Translations under genes and position numbers: made by a program
Notes under the pieces: generated by a model
Databases searched by the model: none
Seen by the model: the letters and a program-made list of their open reading frames with translations, nothing else
Told to the model about the DNA's origin: nothing
Shown here: positions 1 through 7,100 of the stretch, in pieces
How positions within the stretch are numbered: the first letter of the stretch is position 1
Layout of the letters: each line of letters opens with the position of its first letter
Source of the DNA: Thermoleophilia bacterium
GTDB taxonomy: Bacteria > Actinomycetota > Thermoleophilia > Gaiellales > Gaiellaceae
Direction of reading: 5' to 3'
Assembly: GCA_025934335.1 (NCBI GenBank)
Contig: JAICYG010000087.1
Coordinates: 1-10,473, forward strand
DNA: 10,473 nt

Positions 1-1220
1 ATCGGCACGCGTAGCCACCCGGCCATGCCCGCGACGAACATGTGGTGCGCCCAGACGGAGAAGCCGAGGACGAGAATCGCCATCAGCGAGAGCGCCATCA
101 GCCGGTAGCCGAAGATCGGCTTGCGACTCATCACCGAGATGACCTCGCTGATGATCCCGAACCCGGGCAGCATCATGATGTAGACCGCAGGGTGCGAGTA
201 GAACCAGAAGATGTGCTGGTACCCGAGCACGTAGCCGCCGCCGCCCGTCTCGAAGAAGTTCGTGTGCAGGACGCGATCGAACATGACGAAGAACTGCGAC
301 CCCGCGATGAACGGCGTCGCGATCACGACGAGCAGCGACGTGGTGAAGTTCGCCCACACGAGGAGCGGCATGCGCCAGAACGTCATCCCGGGCGCCCGCA
401 TCGTGATGATCGTGACCAGGAAGTTGAGCGCCGTCATGATCGAGCTCGCTCCCGCCCACTGCACGCCCATGTTGAAGAACACCTGCCCGAGCGGCTGGTG
501 CGAGCAGAGCGGCGCGTAGCACGTCCACCCCGCCGACGGGCCGCCGCCGGGGGTGGCCATGCCGCCGACGATCATCACGCCGGCGATCGGCAGCAGCCAG
601 AACGAGAGCGCGTTCAGCCGCGGGAACGCCATGTCGGCGGCGCCGAGCATCAGCGGGATGACGTAGTTCCCGAGGCCCGCGAACGCCGGGATGACGAAGA
701 GGAAGATCATCAGCGCCGCATGATCCGAGACGAGGACGTTGAACGTCTGCGGGTTGAAGAACTGATCGCCGGGCTGTGCGAGCTCCGCGCGGAACAGCAT
801 CGCGAACAGGCCGCCGACGCAGAAGAAGAAGATCGTCGTGACCACGTACTGGACGCCGATCACCTTGTGGTCGGTGTTGACGCGGAAGTAGTCGCGCCAC
901 GAGCGCGCGCCGTGCGACGAATGATCCTCGGGCCGCGTCGGCCGACCGGACGCGTAGTGCGCCCAGTAGTCGAAGCCGCCGAGCCCGACGAGGAAGGCAA
1001 GCGGCGTCGTGACGAGCTCGACGGTGACGATCACCGAGCCCTTCCAGACCGGGTCCCAGTGTGCGAGCCAGCGGATCAGGACCGCCAGGCCGGCGCCGAA
1101 GCCGAATCCGATCGGCGTCACCCACAAGACGCGCAGCCAGCCTGGCGCGGTCAGGCGGTGCCGACCGGCTGGCGGCGGCGTGACGTGGTGGTCGTGTGCT
1201 TCGGCTACTGCGGTGGTCAT
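1..1220 (-). CDS. ctaD: Cytochrome c oxidase subunit I, A2-type (partial, C-terminus beyond window)
   Basis: Catalytic subunit of a haem-copper oxidase: it reduces O2 to water and pumps protons in the cytoplasmic membrane. About 406 residues are visible, and the rest lies beyond base 1. Seen: the subunit I block NTDHKVIG near residue 115, the low-spin haem ligand His167 in DHAALM, the D-channel Asp196 in GAADMAFPR, and the CuB ligands His343 (YSHPAVY, residues 341-347) and His392-His393 (WAHHMF). The 49-residue spacing from His343 to the His pair is the family norm. The usual HPEVY glutamate is Ala345, and Tyr341-Ser342 precede the His, which is the known A2-type signature. Residues 1-114 are an unusual extension with two hydrophobic segments (about 29-52 and 60-84). 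The ATG overlaps the ctaC stop (ATGA), and an AGGGAG ribosome site lies 7 bases upstream. Family identity is certain. Confidence 0.97.
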   Translation of the reverse strand, partial: MTTAVAEAHDHHVTPPPAGRHRLTAPGWLRVLWVTPIGFGFGAGLAVLIRWLAHWDPVWKGSVIVTVELVTTPLAFLVGLGGFDYWAHYASGRPTRPEDHSSHGARSWRDYFRVNTDHKVIGVQYVVTTIFFFCVGGLFAMLFRAELAQPGDQFFNPQTFNVLVSDHAALMIFLFVIPAFAGLGNYVIPLMLGAADMAFPRLNALSFWLLPIAGVMIVGGMATPGGGPSAGWTCYAPLCSHQPLGQVFFNMGVQWAGASSIMTALNFLVTIITMRAPGMTFWRMPLLVWANFTTSLLVVIATPFIAGSQFFVMFDRVLHTNFFETGGGGYVLGYQHIFWFYSHPAVYIMMLPGFGIISEVISVMSRKPIFGYRLMALSLMAILVLGFSVWAHHMFVAGMAGWLRVP

Positions 1221-2224
1221 TGCTTCGCTCCCTGGCTCAGGTACTTCACCAGCTGGGTCAGCTGGGCGGGCTGGATCTGGGACTTGAAGATGTGCGGCAT
1301 GACGTCGGTGAACCCCGGCGCGATGTAGGCGGCCGGGTCGACGATCGACTCCTCGACGAACTTCTCGACCGGCCCGCGGTTCGCCTTCGCGGCGGCTGCG
1401 TGCAGGTCGTCGAGGTCGGGCCCGATCTTCCCGGTCGCGCCGGCGGGCCTGAAGGTGTGGCAGCTGGCGCAGCCGTTCTGCTGGAAAACGGCGAGCCCGG
1501 GCGGGCCGGCGGTCTTGCCGCCGCTCTTCATGAACGAGGCGAACTTCGCCGGAGAGACGACGTCGACGTGGCTGCGCATCAGCGCGTGGCCGAGCCCGCA
1601 GAGCTCGGTGCAGACGACGGGAAAGCGGCCCAGGTGGCGCGGGGTGACGACGATCGTGTTCGTCTGGCCCGGCACCGCGTCCTGCTTCTGCGAGAACTGC
1701 GGCACCCAGAAGGAGTGGATGACGTCGTTCGAGGTGATCTCGAACTTCACGTGCCGGTCCATCGGCAGGGTGAGGGAGCCGTAGCTCTGGCCGTTCGGGT
1801 AGGTGAACGCCCACGCGAACTGCTGCGCCTTCACCTTGACAATCAACGGGTCGGATCCCGCACGGCCGTTCTGGGCGAGCACGATCGCGCTGACGATCGA
1901 GATCGCGGTCACGAGCACCGTCGGGATCGCCGTCCACACGATCTCGAGCCTCGTGTGGCCGTGCGTCGGCGGCCCGTCCGAGTCGTCGTCGGGACGGGCG
2001 CGGAAATGGAGGACGGAGTACGCGAGAACGGCGACGACGATCGAGAAGACGGCGATCGCGATCCCGGTCGTGAACCAGTAGACGAAGTGGATGCGGCCCG
2101 ACTCCGTGCTCGCGGCCTCCGGCAGCCACGGGATCAGGACGGCGACAAGCGTCGTGATGACGGCCGCGACCGCGGCCAGTCCGACCAGCTGGAGAACCGA
2201 GCCCCTACGCACCCTTTCGAACAC
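1217..2224 (-). CDS. ctaC: Cytochrome c oxidase subunit II with fused cytochrome c domain (caa3-type)
   Basis: Takes electrons from cytochrome c and passes them via CuA to subunit I. With the GTG at 2224 as start the protein has 335 residues. Hydrophobic segments: about 10-34 (signal or anchor), 45-73 and 93-118. The cupredoxin domain follows, with CuA ligands His170 (HSFWVP), Cys205, Cys209, His213 and Met216 in CTELCGLGHALM. A C-terminal cytochrome c domain has CASCH at 252-256 and a likely axial Met309 (FTDVMPH). That fusion defines caa3 oxidases. The start is uncertain: the frame stays open upstream to a TTG at 2335, but that stretch looks like intergenic DNA. GTG 2224 gives a short basic leader before the first helix, although no Shine-Dalgarno sequence precedes it. 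GTG 2212 is the alternative. First gene of a ctaC-ctaD operon, translationally coupled to ctaD. Confidence 0.95.
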   Translation of the reverse strand: MFERVRRGSVLQLVGLAAVAAVITTLVAVLIPWLPEAASTESGRIHFVYWFTTGIAIAVFSIVVAVLAYSVLHFRARPDDDSDGPPTHGHTRLEIVWTAIPTVLVTAISIVSAIVLAQNGRAGSDPLIVKVKAQQFAWAFTYPNGQSYGSLTLPMDRHVKFEITSNDVIHSFWVPQFSQKQDAVPGQTNTIVVTPRHLGRFPVVCTELCGLGHALMRSHVDVVSPAKFASFMKSGGKTAGPPGLAVFQQNGCASCHTFRPAGATGKIGPDLDDLHAAAAKANRGPVEKFVEESIVDPAAYIAPGFTDVMPHIFKSQIQPAQLTQLVKYLSQGAKQ

Positions 2225-2348
2225 TAGTCCAACAAGCGGCGAGGCGAGCCGTAACCGATTTGCCTGCACGCCCGTTGAATCCACGCACCGGGACCGCCCG
2301 GAGCGAGTTACCTCACGTCGGGAGAACGAACCCAAGGAGGTTCAAACA

Positions 2349-2579
2349 ATGGGTATCGGAGTCAGCCTCATCCTGATCGCCGCCGGTGCGATTCTTACCT
2401 GGGCCGTCAATGCCACCGTGTCGGGCGTCGACATCAACACGATCGGCGTCATCCTGATGGTCGTGGGCGCGATCGGCCTCATCCTGTCCATCATGTTCTG
2501 GTCGAGCTGGGGCGGTGTCGGTGGCCCGACGCGGCGTCGGACGACCTACGTGGACGAGGGTGGTCCCGAGCCTTACTGA
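2349..2579 (+). CDS. Small two-helix membrane protein, DUF6458 family
   Basis: A 76-residue protein with two predicted membrane helices (about 4-20 and 32-51) separated by a short loop with SGVDINTIG. A polar tail follows with Arg62-64 and an acidic end. The MGIGVSLILI opening and the second-helix motif ILMVVGAIGLILS match my memory of the actinobacterial DUF6458 family, whose function is unknown. The start is secure: ATG 2349 lies 8 bases after AAGGAGG (2334-2340), the strongest ribosome site in the window. It is transcribed divergently from ctaC across 124 bases, where I could not place a convincing promoter. A strong hairpin follows 9 bases after the stop, so it is probably monocistronic. 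A tie to the oxidase is only positional. Confidence 0.88.
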   Translation: MGIGVSLILIAAGAILTWAVNATVSGVDINTIGVILMVVGAIGLILSIMFWSSWGGVGGPTRRRTTYVDEGGPEPY

Positions 2580-2588
2580 GTCGAGAGC

Positions 2589-2621
2589 CGGCCTGAGGCG
2601 GCGTCCAGCCGCCTCAGGCCG
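2589..2621. terminator. Bidirectional hairpin between convergent genes
   Basis: Perfect 14-bp inverted repeat (2589-2602 with 2608-2621) around the 5-base loop GTCCA. It lies between the DUF6458 gene (plus) and the histidine kinase (minus). No T-run follows on either side, so it is not a classic intrinsic terminator, but T-less GC-rich hairpins are common at gene ends in high-GC actinobacteria. The kinase stop codon (2614-2616, minus) sits inside the stem. It most likely separates or stabilises the two 3' ends. Confidence 0.75.
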
Positions 2622-5514
2622 CGGGTAGTTCCACGTTGAACGTCGCGCCGCGGCCGAGACCCGCGGACTCGACCCAGATACGGCCCTCCATGCGGCGCAC
2701 GAGCTCGCGGCAGATGTAGAGGCCGAGCCCGGTTCCGCCGACGCCGCGGTTCATGTTCGGATCGAGCCGGTAGAACTTCTCGAAGACGCGGCGTTGCTCC
2801 GCGAACGGGACGCCGAGCCCCTCGTCGCTGACCGAGAAGCGCACGTGCGAGCCCGCGGGCGCGACCTGGACGGTCACGCGGCCGCCGTCGGGCGAGTACT
2901 TGACCGCATTGTCGACGAGGTTGATCAGCACCCGCGCCACCTTGTCGGCATCGCCTGCGATCTGGGGCAGGTCGTCCGCAGCCTCGACGACCAGCTCGTG
3001 TGCGGCGTCGAGGTGCACCTCCTGGGCATGGACGACGTCGGCGACGAGCTCGAGCGGGTCGCAGCTCTCGATCGTCACGTGCAGTGAGTCGGTGTCGCGC
3101 CGGCTCGCCCAGAGGATGTCGTTGACCGTCCGCGCAAGCCGGTCGGCCTCGCCCGACACCACGTCGAGGAGCCGCGCCCGCTGGTCGTCGTCGAGCGCGA
3201 CGTCGCTCCGCCGCAGCGTCATCGCCGCGCCGTAGATCGCCGCGAGCGGCGTGCGCAGCTCGTGCGAGACGGTGGAGACGAACTCGTTCCGCAGCCGCTC
3301 GAGCGCGCGCTCCTCCGTCAGGTCGCGGAACGCGTAGACGACGCCGTCCGGCACGGCCACACCGTGGATCGAGAGCCAGACCTCGCGCCCGCCGACGTCG
3401 AGCGGGAGCGACTCCGGCCTCGGCCCGCTGCCACGCGACGTCGCGATCGTGATCCGGGGGGCGATCGCCGCCCAGCCGGGGATCGCCTCCGCCGCGTGCC
3501 GGTCGACGACCGAGGACGCGGGGAGCCCTGTCGCCGCGGCGGCGGCACGGTTCCAGGTCCTGATCACGCCGGTACGGTCGACGAGGAAGACACCGTCGCC
3601 GACCGACGCCAGCACGCGCGCCGCCTGGGCCCGCTCCTGGGCGGCCCCGTACAACTGCGCGTTGTCGATCGCGATCGCGGCGCGCCGTGCGAGGTCGAGC
3701 GCGAACTCGACGGCCGTGTCGCCCGGCGGCGCAGCGGCAGCGTCCCACCCGAGGGTCACGGCGCCGAACGTGCGGCCGCGCGCGCTCAACGGCACGACGA
3801 CCGAGTCAACGCACACGCTCGGCCGGCCGCCGCGGATCACGCGCCGGATCCGCTCCGTCGCCTTCGTCTTCGCGAGCTCGGCCCGAAGCGCATCGACCCT
3901 CGAATCGTCGTGGTGGACGACCGTCACAAGCCGGATCTCCGGCGACTCCGCAACGAGATGCGTGCTGCACCAGTCGGCGACACGACCGGCGACGAGGGCC
4001 CCGAGCTGCTCGAGCGTCCGGTCGGCGTCGAGCGACGAGCCGAGCAGGGCGCTCGCCTCACCGAGGAACCGCAGGCGCCGCTGCGCGACCTGCTCCGCCT
4101 CGTACAGGGACGCCTGGCTGATCGCGAGCGCGATCCGGTCGGCGATCAGCTCCAGCAGCCGTGCGTCGTCCTCGACGAACTTCGCGTACTGCTCCGATCC
4201 CGCATGAACGACGCCGATCACGCGGTCCTCGACGACCAGGGGGATCGCGACGACCGAGTTGATGCCGCGGTCGCGCAGCACCGGGCTCGCGAGCTGCACC
4301 GTCGACAGGTCAGGGACGAGCAGCGGCGTGCGCGACGCGGCGACGACGCCGGCCATCCCCTCTCCGAGCGGGATCGCGTCGGCGTACCGGACGCCGTCGG
4401 CCAGCCCGACGGTCGCACGGACGTGCAGGTGACCGTCGTCGCCGAGCAGGAGGATCGCCCCGGTGTCGGCTTCGAGCACACCGGCGATCCGCGTCAGGAG
4501 CGCGGGCAGCAGGTCGTGGAGGGAGATGTGCTCGAGCGCCGCCTCGGAGACGCGGGCGAGCTTCCGAAGCGTCGCAGCGGCCGCCTCCGCGTCGGCGCGC
4601 GCCGCCTGCTCGAGCTGCAGGAGGCGCGTCCGCTCGTCCTCCACGCGCTTGCGCTGGAGGAACTGGCCGAGCTGGCGTCCGAGCGCCTCGAGCGAGGCGG
4701 CGAGCTCCGGGTCGACCTGGCGCCGCGCCCGCGAGAACGCCTCGACGGCGCCCGCCACCTCGCCGCGCACGAGCACCGGGAAGGCGAGGCCGGAGCGAAG
4801 GCCCTCCGCCTCGGCCACCGCCGCGCGCGGGAACGGCTCCTGCGCGAAATCGGCGAGCCATTCCACCGCCTGCTGCTGCACGACGCGGCCCGGCAGCAGG
4901 TCGGGCGAGAGCGAAGCGCGCTCGGTCGAGGCGATGAAGCCCTCGAGCTCCGCCGCGGAGCGCGCCCAGGTGACGGCCCGCGTGTCCGGCTCCGTCGACC
5001 AGTAGCAGGCGACGTCCCAGTCGAGCGCGGTGCAGACGACCGCCAGCACTCCCCTGACTGCGGCGTCGACCGTGTCGGCGCCGCTGAGGACGCTCGTGAC
5101 GCTGTGCTGCAGCTCGGTCAGCTGCTCCGCGCGCCGGCGGTCGGTCGTCTCCTCGATCACCGCCCCGACGCCGATCGGCTCGCCGGAGCCTCCGAAGACG
5201 GGGTAGTAGCTCGCAGACCAGTGGCGCGGCCGGTCGGGGTGGAGCGGCGTCCCGGCGGTCATCTCGTGCCCGATCACGGGCCGCCCCGTCTCGAGCACGT
5301 CCCGGACGAGCGGCTCGAGCTCGTCGGCGAGCTGCGGCACCACCTCGCGGAACGTCCGGCCGACGTGGTCGTCGGCGCTTCGCTCGTTGATCGCCGCGAG
5401 CGCCTCGTTGACGCGGACGTAGCGAAGGTCGCGGTCCCAGAAACCGAGCCCCACCGGCGCGCTGTCGTAGAGCGCGTCGAGGAGCGCGCCGGCCTCGGAC
5501 ACGTCGTGCGTCAC
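2614..5514 (-). CDS. Soluble multi-sensor histidine kinase (PAS-GAF-GAF-GAF-PAS-HisKA-HATPase)
   Basis: A 966-residue sensor kinase. Domains in order, boundaries approximate: PAS 11-125; GAF 137-290; a short coiled linker 290-320; GAF 320-470; a more divergent GAF 478-620; PAS 628-735; HisKA 740-803 with phospho-acceptor His751 in SHELRTPL; HATPase 820-966 with N-box Asn869 (LVDNAVKYS), Asp897 in DEGLGVP, FEKFY and the glycine loop GGTGLGLYI (927-935). No membrane segment is visible, so it probably senses a cytoplasmic or diffusible cue; PAS and GAF domains bind haem, flavin or small ligands, but no diagnostic residue can be picked out. The catalytic motifs look intact. No response regulator lies beside it, so its partner is elsewhere. 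The start is GTG 5514, which has no ribosome site; GTG 5502 in the same frame is possible. The stop lies in the terminal hairpin. Confidence 0.95.
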   Translation of the reverse strand: MTHDVSEAGALLDALYDSAPVGLGFWDRDLRYVRVNEALAAINERSADDHVGRTFREVVPQLADELEPLVRDVLETGRPVIGHEMTAGTPLHPDRPRHWSASYYPVFGGSGEPIGVGAVIEETTDRRRAEQLTELQHSVTSVLSGADTVDAAVRGVLAVVCTALDWDVACYWSTEPDTRAVTWARSAAELEGFIASTERASLSPDLLPGRVVQQQAVEWLADFAQEPFPRAAVAEAEGLRSGLAFPVLVRGEVAGAVEAFSRARRQVDPELAASLEALGRQLGQFLQRKRVEDERTRLLQLEQAARADAEAAAATLRKLARVSEAALEHISLHDLLPALLTRIAGVLEADTGAILLLGDDGHLHVRATVGLADGVRYADAIPLGEGMAGVVAASRTPLLVPDLSTVQLASPVLRDRGINSVVAIPLVVEDRVIGVVHAGSEQYAKFVEDDARLLELIADRIALAISQASLYEAEQVAQRRLRFLGEASALLGSSLDADRTLEQLGALVAGRVADWCSTHLVAESPEIRLVTVVHHDDSRVDALRAELAKTKATERIRRVIRGGRPSVCVDSVVVPLSARGRTFGAVTLGWDAAAAPPGDTAVEFALDLARRAAIAIDNAQLYGAAQERAQAARVLASVGDGVFLVDRTGVIRTWNRAAAAATGLPASSVVDRHAAEAIPGWAAIAPRITIATSRGSGPRPESLPLDVGGREVWLSIHGVAVPDGVVYAFRDLTEERALERLRNEFVSTVSHELRTPLAAIYGAAMTLRRSDVALDDDQRARLLDVVSGEADRLARTVNDILWASRRDTDSLHVTIESCDPLELVADVVHAQEVHLDAAHELVVEAADDLPQIAGDADKVARVLINLVDNAVKYSPDGGRVTVQVAPAGSHVRFSVSDEGLGVPFAEQRRVFEKFYRLDPNMNRGVGGTGLGLYICRELVRRMEGRIWVESAGLGRGATFNVELPAA

Positions 5515-5562
5515 GCCGCGGAGGAGGGCTGCGACACCGCGCCAGCGTACTGCGGGGCGCCT

Positions 5563-5583
5563 GCAGGTGGCGCTGCTACCTGC
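5563..5583. promoter_or_regulatory. Short inverted repeat in the kinase/RHH divergent region
   Basis: GCAGGT (5563-5568) and ACCTGC (5578-5583) form a 6-bp inverted repeat with a 9-base spacer, 49 bases upstream of the kinase start. The heptamer TGCGACA also occurs at 5530-5536 and 5581-5587. This could be an operator, but short inverted repeats are frequent in GC-rich DNA. I could not place a good promoter for the kinase. Confidence 0.25.
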
Positions 5584-5610
5584 GACAGCACGCTTGGGGC
5601 GGCATGCTGC

Positions 5611-5639
5611 TTGACAGGCACCAGTGTTGATGTCACAAT
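5611..5639 (+). promoter_or_regulatory. Sigma70-type promoter giving a probable leaderless mRNA
   Basis: A perfect -35 box TTGACA (5611-5616), a 17-base spacer and CACAAT as -10 (5634-5639, four of six consensus bases). The usual start point seven bases after the -10 falls at about 5646, within 3 bases of the ATG at 5649. No Shine-Dalgarno sequence precedes that ATG. Together these predict a leaderless or nearly leaderless transcript, a common arrangement in actinobacteria. Confidence 0.72.
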
Positions 5640-5647
5640 GATGTCAC
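5628..5647. repeat. Tandem 9-bp direct repeat, candidate operator
   Basis: TGATGTCAC occurs twice (5628-5636 and 5639-5647) at an 11-base period, about one helical turn. The pair covers the -10 box and the predicted transcription start, ending one base before the start codon of a ribbon-helix-helix gene. Ribbon-helix-helix repressors often bind short tandem sites and repress their own promoters, so autoregulation is a reasonable inference. The repeat itself is directly visible. Confidence 0.6.
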
Positions 5648-5648
5648 G

Positions 5649-6098
5649 ATGAATCTGACGATCGTTCTCGAGGGGCTCCAGCAGGATCTGCAGCGGCTCG
5701 CGGAACTCGGCGACGAGCGCTCGGCGCAGGTCGCCCAGCGGCTCTCCGACGCGCTCGCCTCGAACCTGCGGCTGAAGCTGTTCGACCTGCTCTCGCAGGC
5801 GGCGGTGGAGCTCTCCTCGAAGCTTCCCTCCGGCCACATCGAGGTGCGCCTCGCCGGCCAGGAGCCCGAGCTCGTGTTCGTCGATGCCCCGGGCGAGGCC
5901 GCCGGGGTTGCCGGGGAGGAGCTCTCGGCGCGGATCAGCCTGCGCCTCCCCGAGTCCCTGAAGGCGTCGGTCGAGAAGGCGGCCGAGCGCGAGGGCATCT
6001 CGGTGAACGCGTGGCTCGTGCGCGCGATCGCTCGTGCGACCGAGTCGCGCCCCGTTCACGTCAGCGGCAAGCGCCTATCGGGCTACGCCCAGAGCTGA
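5649..6098 (+). CDS. Ribbon-helix-helix (HicB/Arc-like) DNA-binding protein
   Basis: 149 residues in two parts. Residues 1-80 are mostly helical (for example DALASNLRLKLFDLLSQA), followed by strands in SGHIEVRLAG and PELVFVDAP; I do not recognise a function for this part. Residues 92-132 form a ribbon-helix-helix: a strand with alternating residues (SARISLRLP), helix ESLKASVEKAAEREG, the turn ISVN, and helix AWLVRAIARAT. Such proteins dimerise and bind DNA through the paired strands. Pipelines often label this family as a HicB-type antitoxin, but no HicA-like toxin is adjacent, so a transcriptional regulator is more likely. It is first in an operon with the DUF4097 gene, 13 bases downstream. 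ATG 5649 is chosen because the promoter places the mRNA start on it. Confidence 0.85.
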   Translation: MNLTIVLEGLQQDLQRLAELGDERSAQVAQRLSDALASNLRLKLFDLLSQAAVELSSKLPSGHIEVRLAGQEPELVFVDAPGEAAGVAGEELSARISLRLPESLKASVEKAAEREGISVNAWLVRAIARATESRPVHVSGKRLSGYAQS

Positions 6099-6111
6099 GG
6101 AGGAGCTTTTG

Positions 6112-6954
6112 ATGCAGAAGTCGTTCGAAGTCCAGGGGCCCGTCGAGCTCGACGTGCGGCTCACAAGCGGCGACATCGAGGTCGACCCGACACTCGACGG
6201 CCGCGTCGACGTCGAGTTGGTCGCGCACGACGAGGAGTCGCAGCGGCTCGTCGACAGCGCGCGGATCGAGCTGAACCAGCACGGGCACCGCCCTACGGTC
6301 GTCGTCGACGTCCCGCAGAAGCGCGGCTTCAGCCTGACGCTCTTCGGACGCAGTGGGATCGAGTGCCGCATCCGCTGCCCGCACGACTCGGGCCTCGCGG
6401 TGCGCAGCAAATCCGCCGACGTCCTCGCCCGCGGAACGCTCGGCGGCCTGAACGTCGCGACAGCCTCGGGCGACGTCGAGGTCGACCGCGTCAGCGGCGG
6501 CGTCAACGTCAAGAGTGCGAGCTCCGACTTCTCCGCCCGCGAGGTCGGGCCGACGAACATCCAGACTGCCTCGGGCGACATCGACATCACGGTCGCGAAC
6601 GGGCCGGTCAACGTCACCTCCGTCTCGGGCGACATCTCGATCGGCGAGGCGTACGACAACGTGACCGCCAACTCCGTCAGCGGCGACCAGGACCACGGTG
6701 CCGTCATGCGCGGGATCGTCTCCGCCCACTCGGTGTCGGGTGACGTCACGGTCGCGGTCCGGCGCGGCTCGAACGCCTTCCTCGACTGCACAACCGTGAG
6801 CGGCGACACGAGCTCCGAGCTCGACATGGCGGCGGGCGCGCCGCAGGCGGGCGACGACGCTCCCTTCGTCGAGATCCGCGCGAAGACGGTCTCGGGCGAC
6901 ATCAGGATTACCAGGGCGCCTGCGCCCACGACGAACCAGGAGGTGCACGCATGA
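6112..6954 (+). CDS. DUF4097 family beta-strand repeat protein
   Basis: 280 residues. SGD[IVT] turns recur at residues 19, 119, 154, 172, 190, 209, 230 and 261, with a degenerate SSD at 138; the core spacing is 16-19 residues. This is the pattern of a right-handed beta-helix-like fold in the DUF4097 (putative adhesin) family. Residues 30-100 are less repetitive. No signal peptide or membrane helix is visible, so the name adhesin should not be taken literally; a cytoplasmic location is more likely. The start is ATG 6112, 6 bases after GAGGAGGAG (6097-6105), and that ribosome site overlaps the stop of the upstream gene. The frame is open further upstream but overlaps the ribbon-helix-helix gene. 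It is coupled at its 3' end to a 49-residue ORF. Molecular role unknown. Confidence 0.88.
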   Translation: MQKSFEVQGPVELDVRLTSGDIEVDPTLDGRVDVELVAHDEESQRLVDSARIELNQHGHRPTVVVDVPQKRGFSLTLFGRSGIECRIRCPHDSGLAVRSKSADVLARGTLGGLNVATASGDVEVDRVSGGVNVKSASSDFSAREVGPTNIQTASGDIDITVANGPVNVTSVSGDISIGEAYDNVTANSVSGDQDHGAVMRGIVSAHSVSGDVTVAVRRGSNAFLDCTTVSGDTSSELDMAAGAPQAGDDAPFVEIRAKTVSGDIRITRAPAPTTNQEVHA

Positions 6955-7100
6955 ACCGTCTCTCGTGGGACACCACGGCACCACGGCGCCCGAACGGCAA
7001 GCGCGCCCCGCAGCCCCGGCCCGAGGAGCTGGGCCTCCTCGAGGCGGAGGCGGAGCTGATCCGCGTGGCGTGGTCGAAGCCGCACCGGAACGTGTTCTAG
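6951..7100 (+). CDS. 49-residue protein translationally coupled to DUF4097 gene
   Basis: A short ORF whose ATG overlaps the DUF4097 stop (ATGA at 6951-6954), with AGGAGG at 6938-6943 placed 7 bases upstream. That pairing makes translation likely. The protein begins MNRLSWDTTAPRRPNGKRAP, continues with a charged helix-forming stretch (about 24-40, PEELGLLEAEAELIRV), and ends AWSKPHRNVF. It has no membrane helix, no cysteines and no recognised family. Third gene of the operon. Its TAG stop lies directly against the long palindrome that starts at 7101. It is small enough to be missed by gene callers. Function unknown. Confidence 0.7.
   Translation: MNRLSWDTTAPRRPNGKRAPQPRPEELGLLEAEAELIRVAWSKPHRNVF

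Noticed and set aside
42..1328. Long plus-strand ORF opposite ctaD
   Set aside because: Arg/Glu/Asp-rich composition typical of the antisense of a GC-rich gene; ctaD is unmistakable on the other strand.
2225..2348. N-terminal extension of subunit II up to the TTG at 2335
   Set aside because: The added 37 residues are polar, lie in the divergent promoter region and overlap the upstream signals of the DUF6458 gene.
2573..3748. Minus-strand ORF in another frame over the kinase C-terminus
   Set aside because: Arg-rich shadow frame; the HisKA and ATPase motifs lie in the 2614-5514 frame.
3262..5652. 796-codon plus-strand ORF opposite the histidine kinase
   Set aside because: Low-complexity Arg/Asp/Glu translation with no domain; the minus strand encodes intact kinase motifs throughout.
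5511..6059. Minus-strand ORF ending with a GTGA overlap at the kinase start
   Set aside because: The overlap looks operon-like, but the frame is the antisense of the ribbon-helix-helix gene and occupies its promoter; the plus strand has a clear domain and promoter.
6112..6954. Recurring TCGGGCGAC-like DNA words as a CRISPR or tandem repeat
   Set aside because: They are in frame, diverged and encode the SGD turns of the DUF4097 protein; there are no uniform repeats or spacers.
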